Assembly (NCBI GenBank): GCA_023554245.1
Contig: JAMJQL010000075.1
Span: 1 to 64,000, forward strand
Reading direction: 5' to 3'
Length of the DNA stretch: 64,000 nt
Origin: Gemmatimonadota bacterium
Lineage (GTDB): Bacteria > Gemmatimonadota > Gemmatimonadetes > Palauibacterales > Palauibacteraceae
In this document: positions 16,168-25,967 of the stretch, piece after piece
Position numbering within the stretch: position 1 is the first letter of the stretch
Layout: each line of letters starts with the position of its first letter
The notes under the pieces: model-generated
Told to the model about the DNA's origin: nothing
Databases searched by the model: none
The model's input: the letters and a program-made list of their open reading frames with translations, nothing else
Position numbers and translations under genes: made by a program

Positions 16168-18408
16168 TCAGCGACCTCCGAGAAGCTCGTTCACCAGTTC
16201 GGTCATTCCGTAGACGTTCTTCAGCGCCTCGATGATTCCCGCCGAATGGACCGACACCGTCCGTCCATTCTCGGCCGCGAAGAAGAACTCGTTCGGCAGC
16301 GACTCCGGGTTGCCGTCGAATGCGATCCCCACGAGCCTCGCGTCACGGTCGATGACGGGGCTCCCGCTGTTCCCGCCCGTGATGTCGTTGGTCGAAACGA
16401 AGTTGATGGGTACGCTCATGTTCACTCGATCCTTGGCGTCCCACCAGCTCTGCGGCATCGTCCAGGGCATCTCGTTGTTGAACTCGGTCGCACGGGCGTA
16501 GTAGCCGTAGATCGAGGTCTGCGCCGGCGCGAAGGTCTCGTTGTAGCGATACCTCTCCACGACGCCGTCGGTGATCCGAAGCGTGAAGGTCGCGTCCGGC
16601 GGGAGATCGGTCCCGTACACGGCGAACAGCGCCTTCGCGAACCGCTCGTTCTGGACCTCCTCGGCAGCGTTGGCGGACGACCAACCCGGCAGCGCCGTGG
16701 CCTGTGCCGCGCGCATCTCCGCTACCAGATCCAGGAGCGGATCATTCGCTGCGGCGATCGCATCCGGCCCGCCATCCATGATCTCGGTCCGGAATGCCGG
16801 ATCCGCGATCCGCGAACCATTGATCATCCGGGTCGCCGCGGCCTCGTAGCTCTCGCCGGGGCGCACGACCTGATTGAGAGGAGCGTCGGCCGGCAGCCAG
16901 GTGCTCGCCAGCATCAACCGTCCCGCGAGCATCCCCATCGACTGATCCATCGGGAAGCTGGACGCGTTCGCCAGCTGGCCCCGCACCTGCGCGGCGGCAT
17001 CTCCCTGGAACTGGGGGTTACGCTCGGCGTCCGGCTTTGCCATTTCCGTCACGTACTGCTGAAGCAGGCCGGCGGTGGCCAGGTGCTGCGAGGCACCCAG
17101 GAAGCCTGGATTGTTCATGTAGACGGTCGGCGCCAGCATTGCCTTCTGCTGCTGGATCTTCGCGAGGTTGTCCCATACATCGCCGTACTCGGCCTGCAGA
17201 GCGGGATCGGCAGCGACTGCGGCCTTGAACTCCTGCTCCCAGCGGATCTTCTTTGCCGTGAGGTCGGTCGAGCGCAGGCCCGCGAGCTCGCCCCTGTACA
17301 GCTTCTGCGTGTTCTCGTATCCGAAGATCATGTTCTGCATTGCACGGCCGCGCTCCGGATCGGTCCGCTGGATCTCGTGCAGGATCTCGAGTCGCTGGTC
17401 AAAGAAATCGAGGATCATCGGATGCCAGATCTCTCGCTCGTACATGTACTGCGAGAGGGTGATCTGCCGGGCCGTGGAGCCGGGGTTCCCGGTCACGAAC
17501 ACGAGCTCGCCCTCGGCGGCTCCGTCCGGATCCCACTCGAAGAAGTGCGGCGTGCTGGCCGGCGTCGTGCCGTCCGCTTCGTACGCCCTGACGAAAGTGA
17601 CGTCGAGGTTGTAGCGGGGGTAGACGAAGTTGTCGGGATCCCCACCGAAAAAGCCGGCCTGCAGCTCGGGAGCGAAGACCAGCTTCACGGGCTGGAACCG
17701 ACGGAACTTGTAGATCTTGTACTGCCCGCCGTGAAAGAGGTTGACCACCTGGCACTGAAAGTCGCTGTTCGCCTCGCACTGCCCGGTGAGCTCCTCCGAG
17801 AGGGAAGCCTGCGCCTCGGAAATCTCCTCGTTCGTCATGCCGGCCTGCGCGACGCCGTGAATGCGGTCGGTGATGTCGTCGATCTCGATCAGCTGATCGA
17901 GGAAGAGATTCGGGCAGACGCGCTCCTGGGACCTCGACCTCGCCTCGAATCCGTTGACGAGAAAGTCCTCGCCCTCGCCGGCCACCGCGTCCACGCAGCC
18001 CCGGGCGCAATGGTGATTGGTCATCACCAGGCCATCCGCTGACACGAAGGAGGCCGAGCAGCCGCCTCCGTAGCGGACCGAGGAGAGACGGGCGTGCTCG
18101 AGCCAGTCGGCGCTCGGCCGGAAACCGTAGGTCTCGGCCCAGTAGTCGAGCGGCGGGTTCTCGAAGGTCCACATCGTGCCCATCTCGGTGCCGTCGAGCA
18201 CTACCTCCTCGGCGAGGGCCATGGCCTCGGCGGAAGGTGTCAGAAGAGAGCCTGTTTCGGGCACTACGCCGGGAGGCGGCGGTGCCTTCGCGTTCGCGGC
18301 CGGAAGGTCGACCTGTGTCTCGGGTGGAGTGGATCCCGAGCTGGCACAGCCGGCCAGGGCGACCGTTGCCGTCGCCATCAGCCAGCGTTTCATACGGGGG
18401 AGATGCAT
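16168..18408 (-). CDS. S46-family dipeptidyl-peptidase (DPP7/DPP11-like), lipoprotein
   Basis: This 746-residue serine peptidase is expected to release dipeptides from the N-termini of oligopeptides in the periplasm or at the outer membrane. It has a lipoprotein signal with ALAGC (Cys21). The catalytic His lies in TNHHCARG (about 131-138), the Asp in YNLDVTFVR, and the Ser in TGGNSGSPVID near the C-terminus. Length fits the family (about 700-750). ATG 18408 is chosen for GGAGAA five bases upstream; ATG 18393 is an alternative. S46 peptidases are typical of asaccharolytic, peptide-using Gram-negatives. Preference (DPP7 versus acidic-specific DPP11) is not settled here. Confidence 0.9.
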   Translation of the reverse strand: MHLPRMKRWLMATATVALAGCASSGSTPPETQVDLPAANAKAPPPPGVVPETGSLLTPSAEAMALAEEVVLDGTEMGTMWTFENPPLDYWAETYGFRPSADWLEHARLSSVRYGGGCSASFVSADGLVMTNHHCARGCVDAVAGEGEDFLVNGFEARSRSQERVCPNLFLDQLIEIDDITDRIHGVAQAGMTNEEISEAQASLSEELTGQCEANSDFQCQVVNLFHGGQYKIYKFRRFQPVKLVFAPELQAGFFGGDPDNFVYPRYNLDVTFVRAYEADGTTPASTPHFFEWDPDGAAEGELVFVTGNPGSTARQITLSQYMYEREIWHPMILDFFDQRLEILHEIQRTDPERGRAMQNMIFGYENTQKLYRGELAGLRSTDLTAKKIRWEQEFKAAVAADPALQAEYGDVWDNLAKIQQQKAMLAPTVYMNNPGFLGASQHLATAGLLQQYVTEMAKPDAERNPQFQGDAAAQVRGQLANASSFPMDQSMGMLAGRLMLASTWLPADAPLNQVVRPGESYEAAATRMINGSRIADPAFRTEIMDGGPDAIAAANDPLLDLVAEMRAAQATALPGWSSANAAEEVQNERFAKALFAVYGTDLPPDATFTLRITDGVVERYRYNETFAPAQTSIYGYYARATEFNNEMPWTMPQSWWDAKDRVNMSVPINFVSTNDITGGNSGSPVIDRDARLVGIAFDGNPESLPNEFFFAAENGRTVSVHSAGIIEALKNVYGMTELVNELLGGR

Positions 18409-18503
18409 CGGATTCTCCGTGGAAAAAATGATCCTGTCGAGGCCGATCCGGCGACCTCGGAACATCGAAACACGACAACGGGAAAAGGTACAGCGGTATC
18501 GAG

Positions 18504-18548
18504 CCGGCGTACACCGCGAATCCGATTTCCGGATCCGCGGTGTGCCGG
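18504..18548 (-). terminator. imperfect hairpin downstream of acnA
   Basis: CCGGC-GT-ACACCGCG-A-ATCCG is followed after a short loop by its near-complement CGGAT-C-CGCGGTGT-GCCGG, giving about 18 pairs. It starts 13 bases after the acnA stop on the minus strand and precedes the S46 peptidase gene. No T-run follows directly. Confidence 0.5.
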
Positions 18549-18560
18549 TCGAATCTTGCC

Positions 18561-21347
18561 TCAGTCGTCGAGCATCTGGCGAAGCACGGTCTGGAGGATT
18601 CCGCCATTCCGGTAGTAGTCGAGCTCGACCTCGGTGTCGAGTCGCACGTCCACCTCGAACTCGGTCTCGGTGCCGGTCTCGTGAAGGGCACTCACGCGGA
18701 CCCTTCCCCCGGCTGCCAGGCCGTCCGAGATCCCCCCGATCGTGTAGGTTTCCGTGCCGTCGAGCCCCAGTGACTCTGCGCTGGCACCGGCCTCGAACTG
18801 CAGCGGAAGAATCCCCATGCCGATCAGGTTGCTCCGGTGGATCCGTTCGTACCCGACGGCGATTACGGCTCGGATTCCCAGCAGGGCCGGGCCCTTCGCG
18901 GCCCAGTCGCGTGAACTGCCGGTGCCGTACTCGGCTCCGGCGAGCACGATCAGCGGCACCCCTTCGTCGGCGTAGCGCATGGCGGCGTCGTAGATCGACA
19001 GCTCCTCCCCGTCCGGAAGGTGGCGCGTGAATCCGCCCTCGACCCCGGGAACCAGACGATTCCTCAGCCTGACATTCGCGAAGGTGCCTCTCATCATCAC
19101 TTCGTGGTTACCGCGGCGCGAGCCGTAGGAATTGAATTCGGCCGGCGGGACGCCATGGTCCTCGAGGTAGCGCGCCGCCGGCGAGTCGCGCGAGATCGCC
19201 CCGGCGGGCGAGATGTGGTCCGTGGTGACCGAATCGCCCACGCTGACGAGCACCCTGGCGCCGCGGATGTCTCCGGGTGGCGTTGGCTCGGCGGACATGC
19301 CCTCGAAGAAGGGCGGCCGGCGCACGTACGTCGACTCCTCCGCCCAGGTGTATCGCTCTCCTTCGGGAACCGGGAGCGAACGCCACTGCTCGTCGCCCCG
19401 GAAGACGTCGGCATACTGTTCGCGGAATTGCTCGGTCCGAACCGATGTTCGAACCGCAGCCCGGATCTCGTCCTGACTGGGCCAGATGTCGGCCAGGAAC
19501 ACCGCCTGTCCATCCCGGCTGGTGCCGAGCGGCTCGGTCGCGAGGTCGATGTCCATCGTCCCGGCGAGAGCATACGCGACCACCAGTGGCGGGGATGCGA
19601 GGTAGTTCGCTCGCGTGTCCGGGTTGATACGACCCTCGAAGTTGCGATTGCCCGAGAGAACCGCGCAGACCGCCAGGTCCTCTTCGCGGATCGCCTTGGA
19701 GATCGGGACGGGCAACGGGCCGCTGTTGCCGATGCACGTGGTGCAACCATAGCCGACGACCGCGAATCCGAGCGCCTCGAGGTCGTCGAGAAGGTCTGCT
19801 TCGCGCAGGTACTCCGTCACCACCTTCGAACCCGGAGCGAGGCTGGTCTTGACCCACGGCTTGCGCTCGAGGCCCAGCTCGACCGCCTTCTTCGCCACGA
19901 GCCCGGCGCCCACCATCACGCTCGGATTGGAGGTGTTCGTGCAGCTGGTGATCGCAGCGATCACCACCGATCCATCCGACACTTCGAATTCCGTCGGCTC
20001 GCCCTCCAGGGTCTGCCACGAAACATGAGCCGAGCGGACGCGAGCGGGGACATCTGCTGCGTTGGCTCCGCCTCCCTCCGCCGACATGCGTGCGCCGGCA
20101 CCGCCATTGGCAGCCGGAGCAGGACTGCGAAGATCCGACAACCAGCGCCCAAAGGAGCGCCTGGCGTTCGCGAGAGCGATTCTCTGCTGCGGGAGCTTCG
20201 GCCCCGCAATGCTCGGTTCAACCGTCTCGAGATCGAGGCTCAGGGCGTCGGTGTAATCCGCGGGGGGTGCTCCGGGCTCGTGGAACAGCCCCGTTTCCCT
20301 GGCGTAGGCTTCGACCAGCGCTACCTGGTCCTCGCTTCGCCCGCTGAAACGCAGGTACGCGAGGGTCTCGGCGTCGATCGGAAAGATGGCGCAGGTCGAG
20401 CCGAATTCGGGCGACATGTTCCCGAGCGTGGCACGGTCGGCCAGTGACAATGCCGGGAGTCCCGGTCCGTAGAACTCGACGAACCTCCCCACGACGCCTC
20501 GCTGGCGCAGCATTTCGGTCACGCGCAGCACGAGGTCCGTGGCAGTCGCACCCTCGGGGAGCCGGCCCTCGAGCCGGAAACCGATCACTTCCGGAACGAG
20601 AAAACTGATGGGCTGGCCGAGCATCGCGGCTTCCGCCTCGATACCGCCCACCCCCCAACCGAGCACGCCCAGGCCGTTGATCATCGTCGTGTGGCTGTCT
20701 GTCCCGACCAGCGTGTCAGGATAGGCGATCCGTCCATCTCCATCTCTGCCCTCGAATACGACGCGTGCCAGGTATTCGAGGTTGACCTGGTGGACTATGC
20801 CCGTGCTCGGGGGCACGACACGGAAGTTCTCGAACGCTTCCTGGCTCCAGCGCAGGAACTCGTAGCGTTCCCGGTTCCGCTCGAATTCTTTCTCCGCGTT
20901 GATCAGCAGCGACGCCAGAAGCCCGAACGAATCGACCTGTACCGAGTGATCGATCACGAGTTCGGAGGGCATCAGGGGGTTGATGCGAGATGGATCCCCT
21001 CCGAGGTCCAGCATGGCATCCCGCATGGCGGCCAGGTCGACTACGGCCGGAACTCCCGTGAAGTCCTGCAGGATCACTCGTGCCGGTCGGAACGCGATCT
21101 CTCGTTCCTTCTCCGGCTCCCACATCGCGAGTGCTTCGATATCGTCGGCCGTCACCGACCCTCCGTCTTCATGACGCAGGAGGTTCTCGAGCAGGATCCG
21201 GATCGAAAACGGGAGTCGGCCGACCCGACCGATCCCAGCGCGTTCGAGCGCACCGGGATCGAAAATCGTGACGGTCGAAGCGTCGGGTAGTGATAGCTCG
21301 CGCCGCGCTCCGAAGGAGTCGTGGCTCTGGTGCCTGGTCTCGGGCAT
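18561..21347 (-). CDS. acnA: aconitate hydratase (AcnA type)
   Basis: This 928-residue enzyme interconverts citrate and isocitrate in the TCA cycle. The [4Fe-4S] cluster Cys residues are seen in [12 protein letters not shown] and [14 protein letters not shown]. The C-terminal swivel domain carries [11 protein letters not shown] and the substrate-binding Arg region. Length is normal for AcnA/IRP-type aconitases (about 890-930). ATG 21347 is preferred because AAAGGA lies just upstream and the protein starts like the family. It is divergent from an acyltransferase gene. Citrate synthase and isocitrate dehydrogenase genes lie 5-6 kb away. Confidence 0.96.
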   Translation of the reverse strand: MPETRHQSHDSFGARRELSLPDASTVTIFDPGALERAGIGRVGRLPFSIRILLENLLRHEDGGSVTADDIEALAMWEPEKEREIAFRPARVILQDFTGVPAVVDLAAMRDAMLDLGGDPSRINPLMPSELVIDHSVQVDSFGLLASLLINAEKEFERNRERYEFLRWSQEAFENFRVVPPSTGIVHQVNLEYLARVVFEGRDGDGRIAYPDTLVGTDSHTTMINGLGVLGWGVGGIEAEAAMLGQPISFLVPEVIGFRLEGRLPEGATATDLVLRVTEMLRQRGVVGRFVEFYGPGLPALSLADRATLGNMSPEFGSTCAIFPIDAETLAYLRFSGRSEDQVALVEAYARETGLFHEPGAPPADYTDALSLDLETVEPSIAGPKLPQQRIALANARRSFGRWLSDLRSPAPAANGGAGARMSAEGGGANAADVPARVRSAHVSWQTLEGEPTEFEVSDGSVVIAAITSCTNTSNPSVMVGAGLVAKKAVELGLERKPWVKTSLAPGSKVVTEYLREADLLDDLEALGFAVVGYGCTTCIGNSGPLPVPISKAIREEDLAVCAVLSGNRNFEGRINPDTRANYLASPPLVVAYALAGTMDIDLATEPLGTSRDGQAVFLADIWPSQDEIRAAVRTSVRTEQFREQYADVFRGDEQWRSLPVPEGERYTWAEESTYVRRPPFFEGMSAEPTPPGDIRGARVLVSVGDSVTTDHISPAGAISRDSPAARYLEDHGVPPAEFNSYGSRRGNHEVMMRGTFANVRLRNRLVPGVEGGFTRHLPDGEELSIYDAAMRYADEGVPLIVLAGAEYGTGSSRDWAAKGPALLGIRAVIAVGYERIHRSNLIGMGILPLQFEAGASAESLGLDGTETYTIGGISDGLAAGGRVRVSALHETGTETEFEVDVRLDTEVELDYYRNGGILQTVLRQMLDD

Positions 21348-21367
21348 GTCATTCCTTTCAACCCCCC

Positions 21368-21410
21368 GGTCTGCGGGTACGGCAGACGACAACCGGGGCA
21401 AGGTCTGCGG
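21368..21410. promoter_or_regulatory. GTCTGC repeats upstream of acnA
   Basis: GTCTGC (21369-21374) and GCAGAC (21382-21387) form an inverted repeat with a 7-base spacer, and the longer GGTCTGCGG recurs at 21368-21376 and 21402-21410. This is a possible operator in the acnA upstream region. It is unsupported beyond the pattern. Confidence 0.3.
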
Positions 21411-21563
21411 TTCCTACTGCGTCGGTCGAACGAGTCCGAATATGAGCCACGGACGGCCGGTCGTCGACCCATGCGCTGGCCTCGATCTACCGCGCGAGGG
21501 ATATTGTCGGACTGGATCGGGCCGGGATTCGGCGCGATCGACGAACACCCTGCGAGGGCGTGC

Positions 21564-22547
21564 ATGGCGCGACGCTACAAGGCGGATCACCGGGGGCGGC
21601 TGTTCAACGCAGTGTGGCCATTCACGCGCTGGTTCTTCTCCCTGGTGACCGTAACGGTCGGAGCGATCCTGTTCTTCGGCCTCAGCCGGACGGAGATCAT
21701 CGGGCGACGCAACGCGCTTCGCGCTCGCAACGTGCTGCTGCTGTCCAACCACCAGTCCCTGATCGACAGCTTCCTGATCGGGTTCAGCGCATACTACGGA
21801 CCGGCCATCTATCGCCCCTGGCTGGCCCCGTGGAATCCGGCCGCTGAGGAGAACTTCTACAAGAACGCCTATCAGGGCTGGTGGTCGGACCAGTGGAAGT
21901 GCATTCCGGTGGCGCCGGGCCGCCGCGACATGCGGGCGCTCTACCGAATGATCCGCGCCCTTCGCGAAGGGACGATGATACTCTTTCCCGAAGGGACCCG
22001 GACTCGCACCGGCGAGGTGGGCAAGGGGAGACCGGGTGCCGGACTCGTGGCACTCGCGAATCGGCCGCACCTGATACCCGTGACCGTGGTGGGAATGGAC
22101 GACGTGCTCCCGATCGGTGCTGCCTGGCCCAGGCCGTTTCAGCGGGTGACGATCCTGTTCGGACCGGCGATCGACTACTCCCACCTGGCGGGGGAGGAGC
22201 GATCCAAGGAATCGGCCCAGGCAATCGTCGATCTCGCCATGTCGTTGATCCGATATCAGCACGACTGGATCCGCCGTTACCGGGAGGGCGAGATCGGACG
22301 GGACACCCCCCCCTGGGTCGAGGCCGGCTACCAGCGAATCCTCTCGGCGAGCCGTGAGGCGGCTGCGCTTGCGTCGGAGCGTCCGGAGGTCGAGAGTCTC
22401 CCGTCACCGGAGAGCGAAGTGGACTCCGGACCGAACATGGCGCCGGACGGCACCGGGCCTGAACCGGAACAGATACCAGAGGAGCGATCTTCGAATGAGA
22501 GCCGTATGGGGAATACTGATGTTGCTCGCGACGGTGGCCTGCAGTGA
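21564..22547 (+). CDS. lysophospholipid acyltransferase-like protein (PlsC family)
   Basis: This 327-residue protein has N-terminal hydrophobic segments (about 15-40), the catalytic NHx4D motif NHQSLID at residues 62-68 and FPEGTRTRTG at 141-150. It is therefore an acyl-CoA or acyl-ACP-dependent glycerophospholipid acyltransferase in the inner membrane. Residues beyond about 265 are an extra acidic, Pro/Ser/Glu-rich tail that most family members lack. ATG 21564 follows GCGAGGGCG. Its 3' end overlaps the cyclophilin gene by 53 bases. It differs from the 12-kb PlsC in the insert between the motifs, so the two probably use different acceptors or acyl donors. Confidence 0.8.
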   Translation: MARRYKADHRGRLFNAVWPFTRWFFSLVTVTVGAILFFGLSRTEIIGRRNALRARNVLLLSNHQSLIDSFLIGFSAYYGPAIYRPWLAPWNPAAEENFYKNAYQGWWSDQWKCIPVAPGRRDMRALYRMIRALREGTMILFPEGTRTRTGEVGKGRPGAGLVALANRPHLIPVTVVGMDDVLPIGAAWPRPFQRVTILFGPAIDYSHLAGEERSKESAQAIVDLAMSLIRYQHDWIRRYREGEIGRDTPPWVEAGYQRILSASREAAALASERPEVESLPSPESEVDSGPNMAPDGTGPEPEQIPEERSSNESRMGNTDVARDGGLQ

Positions 22548-23073
22548 GGCCAGCCAGGAAACGGAGGCACCCATGGTTGTAATGGAGACGTCAAAAGGCA
22601 CGGTTAAAATCGAGATGTATCCCGACGAGGCGCCGATCTCGGTGGATAACTTCCTCGCGTACGTAGATTCGGGATTCTACGACGGGCTCTCCTTCCACCG
22701 CGTCGTCCCCGGATTCGTGATCCAGGGTGGAGGCTTCGAGGGGGACATGGTGAAGCGGGAGCCGACCCGTGATGCGATCCAGAACGAATCGGACAACGGG
22801 CTGAAGAATCTGCGCGGCACCCTTTCGATGGCGCGCCTTCCGTCGGCGCACAGCGCGACCTCGCAATTCTTCGTGAATCTCGTCGACAATCCGGCCCTGG
22901 ATCACGGGGGGAGACCGGGCCAGACCTGGGGCTACGCGGTGTTCGGACGCGTGGTGGACGGGATGGGAGTGATCGACGAGATCGCCCAGGTCCGAACGGG
23001 GCAGAAGGCCGGGATGGGAGATGTTCCGGTCGAGCCTGTCGTGATCGTGCGGGCCTACCGGGACGACGGTTGA
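22495..23073 (+). CDS. cyclophilin-type peptidyl-prolyl isomerase, lipoprotein
   Basis: This 192-residue protein has a lipoprotein signal with LLATVAC (Cys16) followed by a compact cyclophilin domain. Active-site landmarks are FHRVVPGFVIQGG, SMARLPSAHSATSQFFVNL and WGYAVFGRVVDGM. It should catalyse proline isomerisation during folding of exported proteins, anchored to a membrane. ATG 22495 is preferred because GGAG lies upstream and it gives the signal peptide; it overlaps the upstream acyltransferase by 53 bases. A strong hairpin follows. Confidence 0.9.
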   Translation: MRAVWGILMLLATVACSEASQETEAPMVVMETSKGTVKIEMYPDEAPISVDNFLAYVDSGFYDGLSFHRVVPGFVIQGGGFEGDMVKREPTRDAIQNESDNGLKNLRGTLSMARLPSAHSATSQFFVNLVDNPALDHGGRPGQTWGYAVFGRVVDGMGVIDEIAQVRTGQKAGMGDVPVEPVVIVRAYRDDG

Positions 23074-23079
23074 TGAAAG

Positions 23080-23110
23080 CGGCCCGGGTGGCTTCGCGCC
23101 TCCCGGGCCG
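23080..23110. terminator. bidirectional terminator-like hairpin
   Basis: CGGCCCGGG (23080-23088) pairs perfectly with CCCGGGCCG (23102-23110). Inner pairs 23090-23092 with 23098-23100 close a TTCGC loop. It lies between the convergent cyclophilin and ornithine aminotransferase genes. Confidence 0.6.
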
Positions 23111-23154
23111 ATCTCACGCCAGCTGAGCGCAACCTCGCCCGGCGAGCGTCTGCC

Positions 23155-24378
23155 TCAGGCGGCTCCCACCGGGCTTCCGACTCCGACCACCTCGGTGATC
23201 ACGTCGAGCGCCACCTCCAGCTCGTCACGCGAAATGACCAGCGGTGGTGCGATCCTGATTACCTGGTGATGCGTATCGTTGCAGAGTATTCCGCGCTCCA
23301 TCAGTGCATTGCAGAAAGGCCGGGCTGGGCCGGACTCCTTCTTGATTTCCACGCCGATCATCAGACCTCTACCGCGCACCTCGGCGACGTGAGGTGACTC
23401 GATGTCCCGAAGTCGATCCTGCAGCCAGGTGCCCAGCTCGAGTGACCTGTCGGGCAGGCCTTCGTCGACGATCACGGCCAGGGAGGCCTCGCCGACTGCC
23501 GCTCCGAGCGGATTGCCTCCGAATGTGGATCCATGATCGCCCGGGTGGAATACGTCCATCACGTCATCGTTCGCGAGGATGCCCGAGACGGGAAACACGC
23601 CTCCGCCGAGGGCCTTGCCGACGATCAGAATGTCACCCCGCTCTCCATCCCAATCCCCGCAGAACATCTTGCCGGTCCGGCCGAGCCCGGTCTGGATCTC
23701 GTCGTTGAGGACCAGGACCCGGTTCGCCCGGCAGATCTCCTGGACCGTCTTCATGTAACCGTCCGGGGGAACTACGATTCCGCCTTCGCCCTGGATCGGC
23801 TCCACGAGAAAGCCGACCGTATCGGGGCCGATGGCCCGCTCCAGCGCGTCCGTGTCGCCGTACGGGATCGTGATGAACCCCGGCGCGAACGGTCCGAAGC
23901 CCTGCCGATACTGGTGTTCGGACGAGAACCCCACGATGGTGGTCGTACGACCGTGGAAGTTGTTCTCACACACTATGATCTCGGCCTGGTCCGCAGGAAC
24001 TCCCTTGACTTCGTATCCCCACTTGCGCGCGGCCTTGAGGGCAGTCTCCACGGCCTCGGCCCCGGTGTTCATCGGCAGCGCACGGTCGAAACCCGTTGCC
24101 TCGCACAGCCGGCGAAGAAACGGGCCCATTCGGTCGTTGTGGAAGGCGCGCGAAGTGAGGGTCAACCGACCGGCCTGCCGTTCCAGGGCCTCGATGATGC
24201 GGGGGTGCCGGTGTCCCTGGTTCACCGCCGAGTAGGCAGCGAGCATGTCGAGATACTTGCGCCCGTCGACGTCCCAGACCCAGACACCTTCACCACGTTC
24301 CAGCACGACCGGGAGCGGTCCGTAGTTGTGGGCGCTCCACTGATCGACCTCGCGTATGTACTCTGCCGTACGGGACAT
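23155..24378 (-). CDS. rocD: ornithine--oxo-acid aminotransferase
   Basis: This 407-residue class-III PLP enzyme converts ornithine and 2-oxoglutarate to glutamate semialdehyde and glutamate in arginine catabolism or proline synthesis. The PLP lysine is in LIVGKALGGGVFP, the cofactor-binding Asp in LVLNDEIQTGLGRTGK, and the substrate region in LAAYSAVNQGHRHPRI. Sequence follows ornithine aminotransferases more closely than acetylornithine aminotransferases. ATG 24378 has GAGGAG upstream. It appears to be a single-gene unit. Confidence 0.88.
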   Translation of the reverse strand: MSRTAEYIREVDQWSAHNYGPLPVVLERGEGVWVWDVDGRKYLDMLAAYSAVNQGHRHPRIIEALERQAGRLTLTSRAFHNDRMGPFLRRLCEATGFDRALPMNTGAEAVETALKAARKWGYEVKGVPADQAEIIVCENNFHGRTTTIVGFSSEHQYRQGFGPFAPGFITIPYGDTDALERAIGPDTVGFLVEPIQGEGGIVVPPDGYMKTVQEICRANRVLVLNDEIQTGLGRTGKMFCGDWDGERGDILIVGKALGGGVFPVSGILANDDVMDVFHPGDHGSTFGGNPLGAAVGEASLAVIVDEGLPDRSLELGTWLQDRLRDIESPHVAEVRGRGLMIGVEIKKESGPARPFCNALMERGILCNDTHHQVIRIAPPLVISRDELEVALDVITEVVGVGSPVGAA

Positions 24379-24752
24379 TCTAGACTCCTCGATATATTTC
24401 CAGCGCAGCGAAATCCTGTGACTCCCGGCCCGCGCCGGGCTGCCCGCGCCGACCGAACGTGAAACGTCGCACGTCAAGGCGCAACGGGACCCTCACCGGG
24501 GTCTGGACAGCGACGGCATCATCCCTCATCCTGACCCGCCTCCGACGGCGACTGGCGCCGGCGAGGACGACCCGGGAACAGGGCGACCAATGTACATCTT
24601 CATCACACTGCTGCTCGCGCTTATGATCAGCGGATTCGGCGCCGGTTTCGCATTTGCCTGCCGCATGCAGCCAGACGAGAATCGGGACGGAAGCGCCCGC
24701 TGACCTCCTGTTCGGGCTGTCATCGCATCGACCCGAGCGACGATCGGGTCGA
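24379..24752. other. intergenic stretch with one possible small gene
   Basis: Apart from the 37-residue frame annotated separately at 24590-24703, this stretch holds the upstream region of rocD. There the tetramer ACGT recurs at 7-base steps (24457, 24464, 24471) and a short CCCGGC/GCCGGG hairpin lies at 24424-24439. I see no other gene. Confidence 0.5.
24590..24703 (+). CDS. possible 37-residue membrane microprotein
   Basis: The frame from ATG 24590 encodes one hydrophobic helix (about residues 3-23, YIFITLLLALMISGFGAGFA) followed by a short polar, charged tail ending at 24703. This is the classic look of a small single-pass membrane protein. The ribosome binding site is weak (CAGGG about 8 bases upstream). 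No family is recognised, and a chance frame cannot be excluded. Confidence 0.35.
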   Translation: MYIFITLLLALMISGFGAGFAFACRMQPDENRDGSAR

Positions 24753-25784
24753 TCAGGGCGCGCCCGCATTCAGGATCTCTTCAATCAGGGTCGGATCGTC
24801 CGGTAGCAACTCGGCCGCCGGAAGCCTCGGGACCAGCTCCCTCCACTCCGGACGCAGCTCGAACGCCTCGGCGAACAGGGGCAGAGACTCCTCGACACGA
24901 CCGACGCTGGCCAGGGTCGCGGCGTGCCAGAACAGAGGTTCCGATTCCCCGGGGAGCAGGGCCTCCGCCTTTCGATACTCTTCCACGGCACCGTCCACGT
25001 CGCCCTCCGTCAGTCGGGCATCCCCGGCATTCATGTGACGGTAGGCGCGGGCCACTCCGAGCAGTCGTTCCAGCTCGACCAGGGGCTGGTCGCTGTCTTC
25101 CACGCGCAGGTCGAACAGCCGGTCTTCCCACGGCCGGCCGGAAGTCGTGGCAGCGACCACCAGCAAGGCGGCCGACTGGCGACCCCTGATGTCCCCGCCC
25201 CGGTCCTCTGCCGCAACCAGCGCCGCCATGAGGCGGGCGGCCAGATCTCCGGTCCCGGCGGAATACGCTTCGAACATCGCATCGCAGACCCCCGTCCGGT
25301 GCATCAGGTTCGCCTGGACCGTGAACCCGTCTCCCTGCCTGTCGCAGGCATGCGGGATCGCGAGGTCGCCGGTCCAGGCAGCCGTCGCCCCGTTAGCGTC
25401 GACGAAGCCCACCTGCCTGACCTCCGGGGTAGGGTCCGCGGCGACGAGACCCGCCAGGGCTTCCTGCGCTCCGCGCCCGGTCCGCATCAGCTCGAGTCCC
25501 AGGGATCCGTAGGACGGATCGATGAAGGACTGAGTGGCGACCGCGCCCACCCCGCTCTCCGCCCAGGGTACGCTCGAGCCGACCGAGAACCAGTGCGACT
25601 GAACGGCCACACCGAGCTCGCCGGTGGCCGGGTCCCGCGCGACGATCGAATAGGTGTGAACCGGTCTGACCGGTCGGAGGGCGGTGTGGTCGTGCGATCG
25701 GGTCTCCTGGGCGTTGATGCCGGTTACGGTCGATAGAAGCAGGAGTGCAGTCGTCAGGTGGATCCGGCGGTCGCGCAACATCAT
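24753..25784 (-). CDS. exported DUF1028-family protein with TPR-like tail
   Basis: This 343-residue protein has a signal peptide (about residues 1-25, ending INAQ) and a DUF1028 domain starting at HTYSIVARDPATGELGVAVQS, the standard opening of this Ntn-hydrolase-like family. Conserved blocks such as GVGAVATQSFIDPSYG and a GD/N-rich core follow. The last 90 or so residues resemble tetratricopeptide helices (AEALLPGESEPLFWHAATLASVGRVEE). The family's reaction is not established; hydrolase activity is plausible by fold only. It starts at the first ATG of an ATGATG pair and is divergent from the next gene. Confidence 0.8.
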   Translation of the reverse strand: MMLRDRRIHLTTALLLLSTVTGINAQETRSHDHTALRPVRPVHTYSIVARDPATGELGVAVQSHWFSVGSSVPWAESGVGAVATQSFIDPSYGSLGLELMRTGRGAQEALAGLVAADPTPEVRQVGFVDANGATAAWTGDLAIPHACDRQGDGFTVQANLMHRTGVCDAMFEAYSAGTGDLAARLMAALVAAEDRGGDIRGRQSAALLVVAATTSGRPWEDRLFDLRVEDSDQPLVELERLLGVARAYRHMNAGDARLTEGDVDGAVEEYRKAEALLPGESEPLFWHAATLASVGRVEESLPLFAEAFELRPEWRELVPRLPAAELLPDDPTLIEEILNAGAP

Positions 25785-25883
25785 CTCACAGGCTCCAGTC
25801 GGGCGTTTCGCAGGTCAGGCCAACGTAATGAATCGTTTCCCGGATGGCAGTGTAGACAACTGAGTCTCGGGCCGGAAGTTCGG

Positions 25884-25912
25884 TGGACAATGGACCGATT
25901 TTCTGCTATGTT
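25884..25912 (+). promoter_or_regulatory. sigma70-like promoter TGGACA-N17-TATGTT
   Basis: The -35 box is at 25884-25889 and the -10 box at 25907-25912 with 17-base spacing, in an AT-richer patch. Transcription would start near 25919, about 50 bases before the small gene at 25968. The -10 box overlaps a small inverted repeat CTGCTA-TGT-TAGCAG (25903-25917). Confidence 0.5.
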
Positions 25913-25967
25913 AGCAGTCTGTTTTTGATCGGGAGCGGCCCGGGGAGACCACTGCTTCGAGGTGTGA

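Noticed and set aside
16093-18042. Long plus-strand open frame opposite the S46 peptidase
   Set aside because: The peptidase frame on the minus strand has a signal peptide and catalytic motifs; the plus-strand frame has neither.
24457-24474. ACGT repeated at 7-base intervals upstream of rocD
   Set aside because: Seven-base spacing does not fit a helical turn, and the tetramer is common; too short to call an operator.
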